Of a DNA stretch of 64,000 nt, positions 53,479 to 62,432 are shown one piece after another. Location of the stretch: positions 1-64,000 of the forward strand of contig CANCRX010000001.1 of NCBI GenBank assembly GCA_947380655.1, given 5' to 3'. Numbering within the stretch: position 1 is the first letter of the stretch; each line of letters begins with the position of its first letter. The DNA comes from Alcaligenaceae bacterium (GTDB lineage: Bacteria; Pseudomonadota; Gammaproteobacteria; Burkholderiales; Burkholderiaceae_B). Under the pieces are notes generated by a model, which saw only the letters and a program-made list of their open reading frames with translations, ran no database searches and had not been told where the DNA came from. The position numbers and the translations under genes are program-made.

Positions 53479-54747
53479 ATGACGAAGAACCTTCCAAGAA
53501 CCGTTCTTGCGGGTGCTATAGGTAATGCCATCGAGTTTTACGATTTCATTGTCTACGCTTACCTTGCAACGTACTTTGCTTCCCAATTTTTCCCCACCAC
53601 AGATCCCGTCGCAGCCTTGATTGCCAGTTATGGTGCATTTGCCAGCGGGATGGTCATGAGGCCTGTCGGCGGTGTGATATTCGGCAATATCGGTGATCGG
53701 ATAGGACGCAAGGTAGCGCTTCAGATCTCTGTCGTGCTGATTGCTGTACCTACACTTTTGATCGGATTGCTTCCTACCTATAGTTCGATTGGTCTCTGGG
53801 CACCAGGGTTATTGATTTTGTTGCGCATGCTGCAAGGACTTTCCATTGGCGGTGAGTACTCGGCTTCAATTGTTTTTTTGATTGAAAGATCACCACCTGG
53901 TCGCCGCGGATTTATCGGTAGTTTTAGTCCGATGGGTGCTTTTGGTGGTTTATTTCTCGGCACTGCAATAAGTTTCTTGTGTATCGCTTTACTAGGGGAG
54001 TCCGTCATGCATGAGTGGGGCTGGAGAGTCCCTTTCGTTGCGAGCGCGGTGTTGACCTTGATTGGAATGATCGCCAGATACTCGCTTGGCCAAGACAATA
54101 CGCAGGGACTGGATAAGCATAAGGCGCCTGTGCGTGAAGCGTTTCGAAATTATTGGCGAAACATGCTTTCGATTGCCTTGGCTAACACCGCAACGGGGAT
54201 CGTCTCATTTGTGGGCTTTATGTTTGCGGTGCCGTGGATGGTAAAAAATGCTGGGGTTGATTCCAGTCATGCTCTGGCTATTAATCTTTGCAGTTTGATA
54301 CTGGTCGGTTTATTTGCAGTGCTCGGCGGATGGCTAGGAGACCGTGTGGGGCGTATCCAGGTCGCTCGCCTTGGGGTGTTTATTTTATTAGTCGGTGCAT
54401 GGCCCGCATTTATGCTTTTTACTGTTGATCATTTCGTTGTCAAACTACTGGGTGGTTTGATATTAGCGCTTGGTCAGGGATTTTTTGTCGGTCCCCTCTG
54501 CGCAAGCATGGCAGCTTTGTTACCTAAACATGTCAGGGTGACTGGCATTTCGTTTGGGTATAGCCTGTCTGTGGGCATATTTGGAGGTTTTGCTCCGATG
54601 CTCACGGAGTATCTGATGGCAAGACAGCAAATGGTCATGGCGCCTGCACTGGTCATCATGGCTGGAGCATTGGTGTCGCTAGCAACACTACTGTGGGGGT
54701 CGGATTGGCGCCATGCACCAGAGTCCTTTCCAGAGGAGCGTTCGTAG
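53479..54747 (+). CDS. MFS metabolite:proton symporter (MHS family)
   Basis: A 422-residue inner-membrane carrier with 12 helices. It has GAIGNAIEFYDFIVYAYLATYF (MHS start), MRPVGGVIFGNIGDRIGRKVAL (motif A), RMLQGLSIGGEYSASIVFLIE and a second motif A copy GWLGDRVGRIQVARL. MHS members import organic acids such as citrate, ketoglutarate, proline betaine or shikimate. No catabolic genes follow in its transcript except the small DUF1330 and FABP-like genes, 57 bases on, so the substrate is open. Confidence 0.92.
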   Translation: MTKNLPRTVLAGAIGNAIEFYDFIVYAYLATYFASQFFPTTDPVAALIASYGAFASGMVMRPVGGVIFGNIGDRIGRKVALQISVVLIAVPTLLIGLLPTYSSIGLWAPGLLILLRMLQGLSIGGEYSASIVFLIERSPPGRRGFIGSFSPMGAFGGLFLGTAISFLCIALLGESVMHEWGWRVPFVASAVLTLIGMIARYSLGQDNTQGLDKHKAPVREAFRNYWRNMLSIALANTATGIVSFVGFMFAVPWMVKNAGVDSSHALAINLCSLILVGLFAVLGGWLGDRVGRIQVARLGVFILLVGAWPAFMLFTVDHFVVKLLGGLILALGQGFFVGPLCASMAALLPKHVRVTGISFGYSLSVGIFGGFAPMLTEYLMARQQMVMAPALVIMAGALVSLATLLWGSDWRHAPESFPEERS

Positions 54748-54810
54748 CAGGCTGATTTATACTGAACTGCGTATTTTTTTAATGTTATTTCACTCACCGG
54801 AGAGATGATC

Positions 54811-55104
54811 TTGGCTAAAGCATATTGGATTAGTAACTATCGTTCGATTTCTAACCCTGAAGCATTGGCAGCCTATGCCAAACTCGCTGGGCCGTCATTA
54901 ACGGCCGCAGGTGGAAAGTTTTTAGCGCGTGGTGAAGCCGCTGCAATCAAAGAAGCAGGTCTTAAGCAACGCACTGTATTGATTGAATTCGAAAGCGTCG
55001 AAGCTGCACTGGCTGCCTATAACAGTCCGGGATATCAGGAAGCCCTGGCCGCTCTGGGTACAGGCGCTGCAGAAAGAGATATCAGGATTGTTGAGGGTGT
55101 TTGA
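54811..55104 (+). CDS. DUF1330 family protein
   Basis: 97 residues of ferredoxin-like (dimeric alpha-beta barrel) fold: AKAYWISNYRSISNPEALAAYA, GGKFLARGEA, RTVLIEFESVEAALAAYNSP and YQEALAAL. A TTG start at 54811 is chosen because GGAG (54799-54802) is 8 bases upstream and the family begins M-A-K-x-Y-W; an ATG at 54805 is too close to that site. DUF1330 proteins have no established role. Followed after 6 bases by the FABP-like gene. Confidence 0.88.
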   Translation: MAKAYWISNYRSISNPEALAAYAKLAGPSLTAAGGKFLARGEAAAIKEAGLKQRTVLIEFESVEAALAAYNSPGYQEALAALGTGAAERDIRIVEGV

Positions 55105-55110
55105 TCTGTT

Positions 55111-55743
55111 ATGAGCGAATTTCCAAAAGATATTTACACCGAACCTGAACCTCTCGACATCGACACGCTTAACAACCTTGGACCACTAGGTCCAATGGCG
55201 GGTGTCTGGGAGGGTGAGCGTGGTGTCGATGTCAAGCCCAAGGCGCAGGGTCCGAAAACTCAGGCCTTTGTTGAGCGGATTGAACTTCAGCCTATCGATC
55301 CTCAAACCAATGGTCCGCAGTTGTTATACGGTTTGCGATACCACACCCATATCACTAAGCCGAATCAAGTCAAAACCTATCATGAACAGGTTGGCTACTG
55401 GTTATGGGAACCGGCAACAGGTACTGTTATTCATACGTTAACGATCCCACGTGGCCAGGTCGTGATGTCGTCGGGTCAGGCTCTTGCAGACGCGAAAGTA
55501 TTTGAACTGTCTGCAGAGCATACTGATCCTCATTTCGGAATTCGCTCATCGCCCTTTCTGGATTATGCATTCAAGACTGTTGAATTCAGAATTAAAGTCA
55601 CGATCAACGATGATGATACGTGGGGATATGCTGAAGATACGGTACTGATGATAAAAGGGCAGGACGAGCCCTTTCATCATACTGATCGTAATTTGCTGCG
55701 CAGGGTGGCCCAAGCCACCCCTAATCCTTTAATGCGAAAGTGA
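55111..55743 (+). CDS. FABP/nitrobindin-like beta-barrel protein
   Basis: 210 residues with the heme-binding/fatty-acid-binding-like start LGPLGPMAGVWEGERGVDV, then LLYGLRYHTHI, HEQVGYWLWEPATGTVIHTLTIPRGQ and a closing segment FHHTDRNLLRRV. The family (DUF1794, THAP4-like) forms ten-stranded barrels, some binding heme. The proximal heme His of nitrobindins was not confirmed here. It is co-transcribed with DUF1330 and overlaps the convergent MFS gene by 15 bases. Confidence 0.83.
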   Translation: MSEFPKDIYTEPEPLDIDTLNNLGPLGPMAGVWEGERGVDVKPKAQGPKTQAFVERIELQPIDPQTNGPQLLYGLRYHTHITKPNQVKTYHEQVGYWLWEPATGTVIHTLTIPRGQVVMSSGQALADAKVFELSAEHTDPHFGIRSSPFLDYAFKTVEFRIKVTINDDDTWGYAEDTVLMIKGQDEPFHHTDRNLLRRVAQATPNPLMRK

Positions 55744-56964
55744 TTTTCTGGCCAGAGTCCGGTTTTTAAAAACCAGCCAGATCAATGCGATGCCAATCAT
55801 GGCAACGGGCGCTAGTGAGCCAACGTTCAATAGTGCCCAGCCTTGCGTTGTGACGAGTGCGCCAGAACTGAATGATGTGATAGCCATCGTAGCGAAAACG
55901 AAGAAATTAATGGCGCCTTGAGCCTTGTCTTTTTCTTCTGGCCTGTATGCTGAAATAGCAAGGGATGTCGAACCGGTGAACAGAAAGTTCCAACCGACGC
56001 CCAGTATGAACAGTGAAAGGAGAAACTGGTGCAAGTCTGTGCCAGTCAAGGCGATGAGTATGCACAATAGGTTCAGTACAGCGCCTACCGCCATAATTTG
56101 AATCGCTCCAAAACGCTTGATCAGTGATCCTGTAAAAAATCCCGGCGCAAACATTCCGATGACGTGCCACTCGAGTACCAGTGCAGTTTCTGAAAAGGGC
56201 ATGCCACACACTTGCATGGCCAGCGGTGTCGCTGCCATGAGCAAATTCATGATGCCATAACCCAGCGCCGCACCAATTACGGAAACCAGGAAGACGGGCT
56301 GGAGCAGGATTTCTGAGAGCGGACGCCCGGGAGGGGTATCTTTTTTGACTTTGACTTCATCCGGAAAGTGGATGAAGTGCATGATGATCAGTCCAATTAG
56401 ACCCGCTATTGAAAGTGTCAGATATGCGCCGAGAAATTGTGTTTCAAAGGAGTTTTTCGTCCAGACTGCGAGGTTCGGGCCTATAACAGCCCCGATAATA
56501 CCTCCGGCGAGGACCCAGGAAACAGCCTTGTCACGAAGGCTCGCATGGGTTAACTCTGCGGCGGCAAACCGGTAGAGTTGAGCGTTCGCACTATAGAAAC
56601 CTGCGATAAAGGTGCCAAGTGTCAGCAGCCAAAAATTTTTCGACATTGCGGCATAACCGCATAAAAGTGAAGACAGAATTGCGACGATCAGACCCAGCTG
56701 AAAAGATTTCTTTCTGCCGAATTTTTTCTGTGTTCGCGCGACGATCGTGGTTGAAATCGCTCCTCCCACTACATATGCCATTACGGGTAGTGTCGCCATC
56801 CAGGCAACAGTAGATAGGCCTAATCCCACTAAGCCATTGACCGCAATAAAAGTAACGTTGTTAATCAAAAAAATTCCCTGCAGAAGAATCAGCAGGACGA
56901 GGTTTTTATTAAAGAGGCGGGGATTGGATTCAGGCACAACTGGAATGTTTGATGGGTTGTTCAT
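55729..56964 (-). CDS. MFS transporter
   Basis: A 411-residue 12-helix carrier. Motif A appears in a variant form, VARTQKKFGRKKSFQLGLI, with GTFIAGFYSANAQLYRFAAAEL and VSWVLAGGIIGAVIGPNLAVW. The pattern resembles unassigned MFS members of the YnfM/NreB-like bulk. It is divergent from the MaoC-led operon (57096 on), with the operon promoter and palindromes between them, so the GntR protein might control this gene too. The substrate is unknown. Confidence 0.9.
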   Translation of the reverse strand: MNNPSNIPVVPESNPRLFNKNLVLLILLQGIFLINNVTFIAVNGLVGLGLSTVAWMATLPVMAYVVGGAISTTIVARTQKKFGRKKSFQLGLIVAILSSLLCGYAAMSKNFWLLTLGTFIAGFYSANAQLYRFAAAELTHASLRDKAVSWVLAGGIIGAVIGPNLAVWTKNSFETQFLGAYLTLSIAGLIGLIIMHFIHFPDEVKVKKDTPPGRPLSEILLQPVFLVSVIGAALGYGIMNLLMAATPLAMQVCGMPFSETALVLEWHVIGMFAPGFFTGSLIKRFGAIQIMAVGAVLNLLCILIALTGTDLHQFLLSLFILGVGWNFLFTGSTSLAISAYRPEEKDKAQGAINFFVFATMAITSFSSGALVTTQGWALLNVGSLAPVAMIGIALIWLVFKNRTLARKSLSH

Positions 56965-57026
56965 GAGCTGCTTTATTTCTTATGGTTATGTAAATACTAC
57001 TTCTTTTATGGCCTTTTAGAGGGAAA

Positions 57027-57068
57027 TTGACAAATATTTGTGTAAAGAGGATACTTTGTCCGGACAAA
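57027..57068 (+). promoter_or_regulatory. Promoter with two overlapping perfect palindromes (candidate GntR operator)
   Basis: TTGACA (57027-57032), 17 bases, then GATACT (57050-57055) form a plausible sigma-70 promoter. ACAAATATTTGT (57030-57041) is a perfect palindrome inside the spacer and -35. TTTGTCCGGACAAA (57055-57068) is a perfect 14-bp palindrome across the expected start of transcription. The latter has the GT...AC half-site layout common for GntR-family operators. The site lies upstream of the operon that encodes a GntR regulator. Confidence 0.7.
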
Positions 57069-57095
57069 AAAACAAACATTACAAATGAGGTGAGT

Positions 57096-57596
57096 ATGGA
57101 AATCAAAACAGTTGGAAATAAGCGCTATCAAGCGAGTTATGGGCGTTATTTGGAGGATTTTGAAATCGGCGCCGTCTACGAGCATCGTCCTGGACGAACT
57201 ATTACCGAGACAGACAACATACAGTTTTCATTGATGACGATGAATTCACACCCAATGCATTGTGATCATGCTTTTGCAGCGAAAAGTGAGTTCGGTAAAC
57301 CTCTCGTTAATAGTGGCCTGAGTCTGGCGATTGTGCTCGGAATGACGGTGAATGATGTTAGCGGCAAGGCGATATCAAATTTGGGATGGAAAGAAATCAA
57401 TCTCACGGCTCCAGTATTTCCCGGCGATACCCTTTATGCAGAATCTGAGGTGTTAGAGGTCAGAGAGTCTAAGAGTCGTCCGACGCAAGGCATCGTCACT
57501 GTTCGGACCCGTGGATTAAATCAAGAGGGCGTTGAAGTCATGAATTTTATTCGTTCGGCTTTGATCCCAAAGCGAGGCCACGCAGTGGGTGACTAG
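57096..57596 (+). CDS. MaoC-family hydratase/dehydratase
   Basis: 166 residues from ATG at 57096, with GAGGTGA upstream. A hot-dog-fold enoyl-CoA-hydratase-type enzyme: DNIQFSLMTMNSHPMHCDHAFA carries the active-site region, with Asn50 where the common MaoC Asp stands and His55 kept. SKSRPTQGIVTVRTRG follows. This variant is known from MaoC proteins beside CitE and CoA-transferase genes, such as mesaconyl-CoA hydratase-like members. It should hydrate the unsaturated CoA ester made by the acyl-CoA dehydrogenase of the same operon. Confidence 0.9.
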   Translation: MEIKTVGNKRYQASYGRYLEDFEIGAVYEHRPGRTITETDNIQFSLMTMNSHPMHCDHAFAAKSEFGKPLVNSGLSLAIVLGMTVNDVSGKAISNLGWKEINLTAPVFPGDTLYAESEVLEVRESKSRPTQGIVTVRTRGLNQEGVEVMNFIRSALIPKRGHAVGD

Positions 57597-57655
57597 TGAT
57601 CAATTGCTTCATAGGGTGAAGGCATTTCAACGCATGATCAGTCGAGGAGACGTAA

Positions 57656-58633
57656 ATGAGAATAATTAAAACAATAAGTGCTGTGCTAGCCGTGATGTTG
57701 GTAATGTTTCAATCACAGTTAGTTTATGCAGACTATCCAGAAAGCACTGTAAAGGTAATCGTTGGATTTCCACCCGGGCAGGCGACAGATGTTGTAGCTA
57801 GATTCTTATCTCAAAAAATTAGCGAAAACATTCCTGGGTCAAATTTTATTGTTGAAAATAAACCAGGCGCTTCTGGAATATTGGGTGCGAGGATCGTGGC
57901 CGCCTCACCTCCGGACGGATTGACACTAATGATGGGTTCGAGCGCTACATTGGCAGTGAATCCGGCTTTGTATACCAATCTTCCCTATGACGTAAAAAAG
58001 GATTTTTCACCGATTGGTTTAACGGTCACAGTTCCGCTGTTCATGGTTGTCACTCCTGATTTTCCAGCAAAAAGTGTCCAGGAATTAGTTGAAATGGCCC
58101 GTAAAGCGCCAGGAACAATTGATTATGGTTCAGGTGGAAGCGGAGTAACGAATCACCTTGCGATGGAAATGTTCAAACAGGTTGCTGGTATCAAAATGAC
58201 GCACATCCCTTATAAGGGTGGACCTGCAGCGATTACGGATTTAATGGCAGGAAGGATCAATGTAATGTTTGAGACGAGCCCAGCGGTACTGCAGCATATT
58301 AAAGACGGAAGACTCCGCGCATTAGCCGTATCCAGTTCTAAACGTGCGAGCGCAGCCCCTGACATTCCTACCATCGCTGAGTCAGGTTTTCCAGGATTTG
58401 AGGCCGTGCCATGGATCGGTTTGGTTGCGCCAGCTGGGACGCCGCAGGCCGTAATCGATAAGTTATCAGCTATCTCTATGAAAGTACTGCGCGAAAAAGA
58501 TTTTGTAGCGAAACTTCAGGGCCTGGGTGCAGATCCAGTTGGAAATACTCCCGCGCAGTTCGCTGCCTATATCGATGCAGAAATGAAAAGATGGGCGGCC
58601 GCGGTCAAGGTATCTGGCGCCAAGATAGATTGA
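57656..58633 (+). CDS. TctC/Bug-family periplasmic substrate-binding protein
   Basis: A 325-residue receptor, signal peptide ending near QLVYA, with CGAGGAGACGT as ribosome site. YPESTVKVIVGFPPGQATDVVARFL, NKPGASGILGARIV, ADGxT-like PPDGLTLMMGSSATLAVNPALY and HIPYKGGPAAITDLMAGR are Bug signatures. Its place in a CoA-transferase/CitE operon suggests a small dicarboxylate ligand, possibly itaconate, mesaconate or methylsuccinate (inference). Confidence 0.92.
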   Translation: MRIIKTISAVLAVMLVMFQSQLVYADYPESTVKVIVGFPPGQATDVVARFLSQKISENIPGSNFIVENKPGASGILGARIVAASPPDGLTLMMGSSATLAVNPALYTNLPYDVKKDFSPIGLTVTVPLFMVVTPDFPAKSVQELVEMARKAPGTIDYGSGGSGVTNHLAMEMFKQVAGIKMTHIPYKGGPAAITDLMAGRINVMFETSPAVLQHIKDGRLRALAVSSSKRASAAPDIPTIAESGFPGFEAVPWIGLVAPAGTPQAVIDKLSAISMKVLREKDFVAKLQGLGADPVGNTPAQFAAYIDAEMKRWAAAVKVSGAKID

Positions 58634-58655
58634 TCTGAACAATGGAAAATTAAAA

Positions 58656-60068
58656 ATGTCAGAACAACAACATACTGAAGGTTTGTCGAACGACCTCTGC
58701 ATATCCGAAAAAATTGCAGCTTTTGCTTGTAGCCTTAAATCAAGTGATATCCCCGAGCCTGTGCGCGCCCGGGCAAGATTGTTGATGCTTGATTCAATCG
58801 GTATTGCACTAGCCTCGCATGGATATGACTTTTCGCGTAAGGCCATGGCAGCAATTTGCGAATTGAACTCAGGCCAAGACTCCGTCGTGATTGGTTCTGA
58901 AATAAAAATGGATTTAAGAAATGCGATTCTCATGAATGGCATTTTGATTCATGGGCTTGATTATGACGATACACATGCGCAGGGGGTTATTCACGCTACG
59001 ACATCAATTCTTCCAACTGTACTTGCTGTTGGTGCGCAAAAAGGTTGTAGTGGTGAAGATATGCTGACTGCATATATCCTTGGTGTAGAAATCGCCACTC
59101 GTTTGGGAGCGGTGGCAAAAGGTGGTTTTCATCAGGTTGGATTTCATCCGACTGGATTAATAGGCACTTTTGGTTGCACTGTTGCTACAGGTTGGTTATT
59201 AGGTTTGAACCCTACTCAATACAGAGATGCGCAAGGTCTTGCTTTGTCGCTAGCTTCGGGAAGCCTTGAATTTTTAAATGATGGCGCCTGGAATAAACGG
59301 ATGCACCCCGGTTGGGCCGGGTTTTCTGGTGTAACTGCTGCGACGATGGGTAAGCATGGTTATACCGGGACACGCCTCGCATATGAAGGACGTTTTGGTC
59401 TGTACGAAAGCCATCTGGTTGGAAATGATCAATATGACCTTGCTCTGGCGACAAAGGATTTAGGTTTAGTCTGGGAGGTCGAGCGCGTTTCAGTCAAACC
59501 TTTGCCTGCATGTCATTTCACGCATGCGAGTATTGATGCAGCAATTCGACTCCATGCAAAAGGTTTACGACCAACAGAAATTAAACGCATAAAGGTTCTG
59601 GTTCCGGAGGGGGTAGTCAAGACAGTATGTGAACCCGAAGCATCAAAGAAAATACCGGCAAATTCTTATGAGGCACAGTTCAGTATTCCCTATTTAGTGA
59701 GTACTGCATTGTTAAAAGGTCGTCTGACTTTGGATGATATCGATGAACCCGCATTACACGATCCCGAAACGTTGGCACTGGCAGCAATAACTGAGTATCA
59801 AATTGATTCTGATAGTGCTTTTCCAAAATATTTTGATGGTGAAGTAATTGTCGAAATGAAAGACGGCAGAATTGAGCGAGAGCGTGAGCCAATTAATCGT
59901 GGGGCTGTTGACCGGCCACTCACTTCGGATGATATCCGTAAAAAATACCTCGAAAATGCGCTAAGGCAGGTCAGCAGAGAACGGGCAGTTGAGATTGAAA
60001 ACAAAATTCTGAATCTGGAGTCCGGATCAGCTAAAGAGCTAACCGGCATTTTAGAAAAAAAAATTTAA
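58656..60068 (+). CDS. MmgE/PrpD family protein
   Basis: 470 residues of the 2-methylcitrate dehydratase/aconitate-decarboxylase-like fold: RARLLMLDSIGIALASHGYD, LIHGLDYDDTHAQGVIHATTSILPTVLAVG, HPTGLIGTFGCTVATGWLLGL and KPLPACHFTHASIDAAIRLH. Members dehydrate, isomerise or decarboxylate tricarboxylates and dicarboxylates. In this operon it would prepare or interconvert the transported acid, for example by (de)hydration or isomerisation. No [Fe-S] motif is needed in this family. Confidence 0.93.
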   Translation: MSEQQHTEGLSNDLCISEKIAAFACSLKSSDIPEPVRARARLLMLDSIGIALASHGYDFSRKAMAAICELNSGQDSVVIGSEIKMDLRNAILMNGILIHGLDYDDTHAQGVIHATTSILPTVLAVGAQKGCSGEDMLTAYILGVEIATRLGAVAKGGFHQVGFHPTGLIGTFGCTVATGWLLGLNPTQYRDAQGLALSLASGSLEFLNDGAWNKRMHPGWAGFSGVTAATMGKHGYTGTRLAYEGRFGLYESHLVGNDQYDLALATKDLGLVWEVERVSVKPLPACHFTHASIDAAIRLHAKGLRPTEIKRIKVLVPEGVVKTVCEPEASKKIPANSYEAQFSIPYLVSTALLKGRLTLDDIDEPALHDPETLALAAITEYQIDSDSAFPKYFDGEVIVEMKDGRIEREREPINRGAVDRPLTSDDIRKKYLENALRQVSRERAVEIENKILNLESGSAKELTGILEKKI

Positions 60069-60090
60069 AAAATTAACGGAGAATTAAATA

Positions 60091-61245
60091 ATGTCTATAA
60101 AAGATGATGGTCAAGAGAGACTCATACTTGATATGGTGGATAGATTCCTAGAAAAGGAAGTGGCTCCTTATGCGTGGCAGTTGGAACATGATGACGAATA
60201 TCCCGCACAAATTGTAGAAAAAATGAAAGAAATGGGGTTGTTTGGATGTCTGATTGCTCCAGAATATGGCGGCCTTGGTTTGTCTACGGTCACTTACGCG
60301 AAAATTATCGAACATATTTCGGTGGTCTGGATGTCTGTGTCCGGCATCATTAACTCCCATGTGATTATGTCGGCCGCTGTCCAGCGCAATGGGACGAAAG
60401 AACAAAAAGAGGCTTTCCTGCCAAGATTTGCCACAGGCGAACTACGTGGCGGTATCGCATTGACAGAGCCCGACTGTGGGACAGATTTACAGGCGATTCG
60501 TACGGTCGCGAAACGTGATGGTGAAGATTACGTAGTGAATGGTACAAAAATGTGGATATCGAATGGTATCTACGGGAATTGTTTTGCTTTATTGGTTAAA
60601 ACTGATCCTAATACTTCGCCAAGACACAAGGGGATGAGTCTGCTGATTGCCGAGAAAGGTAATGGGTTTGGCGTGAGTCGTAAGCTTGAAAAATTAGGCT
60701 ATAAAGGTATTGATTCAGCAGAGTTAGTTTTTAATGACTACCGCGTACCTGTAGATAGATTGATTGGCGGTATTGAAGGAAAAGGCCTTCAAATGATTTT
60801 GAACGGTCTTGAGCTCGGTCGTATCAATGTCGCAGCACGTGGTGTGGGTGTTGCCCAGGCCGCCATGAATGAAGCTGTGAAATACTCTCAGCAACGAAAA
60901 ACATTTGGTAAGCCCATTTGCGAACATCAAGCTATTCAAATAAAGCTTGGTGATATGGCGACACGCACCGAAGCATCACGCTTACTGACTATGCGCGCAG
61001 CCGAGGCATATGATCGTGGCGAACGCTGTGATATGGAAGCTGGCATGGCAAAATTATTTTCTACAGAGTCAGCCCTTGAGAACAGCATGGAGGCGATGCG
61101 TATTCATGGCGGTTATGGTTATTCCAAAGAATATCTGGTCGAACGTTTCTATCGCGATGCGCCCTTGTTGACTATCGGTGAAGGTACCAATGAAATGCAG
61201 AGGATCATCATTGCGAAGCAATTGATCGAAAGGAATCGTGTATGA
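60091..61245 (+). CDS. Acyl-CoA dehydrogenase
   Basis: 384 residues, full-length, FAD-dependent. GGIALTEPDCGTDLQAIRT (ligand-binding signature), TKMWISNG, the arginine-rich substrate region, and IHGGYGYSKEYLVERFYRDA are present. The catalytic base is Glu364 in IGEGTNEMQR, as in glutaryl-CoA and short-chain dehydrogenases. It would introduce a double bond into a saturated CoA ester, such as methylsuccinyl-CoA. The ribosome site is ACGGAGAA. Its stop overlaps the next start as ATGA. Confidence 0.94.
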   Translation: MSIKDDGQERLILDMVDRFLEKEVAPYAWQLEHDDEYPAQIVEKMKEMGLFGCLIAPEYGGLGLSTVTYAKIIEHISVVWMSVSGIINSHVIMSAAVQRNGTKEQKEAFLPRFATGELRGGIALTEPDCGTDLQAIRTVAKRDGEDYVVNGTKMWISNGIYGNCFALLVKTDPNTSPRHKGMSLLIAEKGNGFGVSRKLEKLGYKGIDSAELVFNDYRVPVDRLIGGIEGKGLQMILNGLELGRINVAARGVGVAQAAMNEAVKYSQQRKTFGKPICEHQAIQIKLGDMATRTEASRLLTMRAAEAYDRGERCDMEAGMAKLFSTESALENSMEAMRIHGGYGYSKEYLVERFYRDAPLLTIGEGTNEMQRIIIAKQLIERNRV

Positions 61246-62432
61246 CCTTACCATTGCAAGGAATACGTATTGTCGCAATAGAACAATATGGGGCAGGTCC
61301 TTTTGCCACCCAACATTTGGCAGATATGGGGGCTGAGGTGATCAAGATTGAAAATCCTCATGACGGTGGTGATGTCGGTAGAGCTGTTGGCCCGCATTAT
61401 TTTGGTCCTGGGGATAGTCACTTTTATCAGGCATTTAATAGAAATAAAAAAAGTGTCAAACTCGACTTGAAGCATGAAAAAGGTCGTGAAATATTGCATA
61501 AGCTTCTAGAGCATGCCGACGCTGTATTTGATAATTTGAGGGGCGATTTGCCTGAAAAATTAGGGCTAACTTACGAATCGCTCAAACACATTAAAAAGGA
61601 TCTCGTTTGTGTTCACTTGTCTGCTTATGGGCGTGAAGGTGAGCGAGCGAATTGGCCCGGTTACGATTACTTAATGCAGGCTGAGGCTGGATATTTATCT
61701 CTGACCGGAGAGCCTGACGGCCCACCCTCAAGATTTGGTTTGTCGATTATTGATTTAATGACGGGTACAACAGCAGCGCTAGGTTTGGTAAGCGCGATTT
61801 TGGGCGCGCGGCAATCTGGAATTGGACGCGATGTTGATGTTAGTTTGTATGACGTTGCCATCCATAACTTGGCATATCTTTCAACCTGGTATTTGAATGG
61901 TGGCCATGTGACTGGACGTGCACCGCGCTCTGGTCATCCTTCCCTTGTCCCGAGCCAGTTATATAAAACACAGGATGGATGGATATTCATCATGTGTAAC
62001 AAGGAGAAATTTTGGCCTGTACTCGCCCAAACAATTGGTCGACCGGAATGGGCTCAACGCGAGCAATATAATTCCTATAAAGCCCGTTTGGCTAATCGTG
62101 AACAATATAACGCTGACATTGAAAGCGTCACCATTACGGACACTACAGAAAATTGGATGAAAAAATTTGCTGGTAAAGTTCCAGCATCGCCAGTTTATGA
62201 CGTGGCACAGGCTTTAGATAATCCATTTTTGCATAGTCGTCAGGGTGTAGTTAAAACACAAACCCCTGATGGTCGTGAAATTTTAGGTGTTGCCAACCCT
62301 ATCAAATATGCCGGAGATCAAGCGCCTTTGAGAGCTGCGCCCGCTATGGGTGCAGATACCGATGAACTACTCAGGCAATCTGGATTTTCTATGGATCAAA
62401 TTAAAATATTGCGTGATCTTGCGGTGATATGA
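61242..62432 (+). CDS. Class III CoA-transferase (CaiB/BaiF family)
   Basis: 396 residues. The start VAIEQYGAGPFATQHLADMGAEV and FYQAFNRNKKSVKLDL are typical, and the catalytic aspartate is Asp171 in RFGLSIIDLMTG. Such enzymes move CoA between carboxylic acids, here probably from succinyl-CoA to the imported acid. It overlaps the dehydrogenase before it and the GntR gene after it by ATGA each, so the products are made in balance. Confidence 0.94.
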   Translation: MTLPLQGIRIVAIEQYGAGPFATQHLADMGAEVIKIENPHDGGDVGRAVGPHYFGPGDSHFYQAFNRNKKSVKLDLKHEKGREILHKLLEHADAVFDNLRGDLPEKLGLTYESLKHIKKDLVCVHLSAYGREGERANWPGYDYLMQAEAGYLSLTGEPDGPPSRFGLSIIDLMTGTTAALGLVSAILGARQSGIGRDVDVSLYDVAIHNLAYLSTWYLNGGHVTGRAPRSGHPSLVPSQLYKTQDGWIFIMCNKEKFWPVLAQTIGRPEWAQREQYNSYKARLANREQYNADIESVTITDTTENWMKKFAGKVPASPVYDVAQALDNPFLHSRQGVVKTQTPDGREILGVANPIKYAGDQAPLRAAPAMGADTDELLRQSGFSMDQIKILRDLAVI

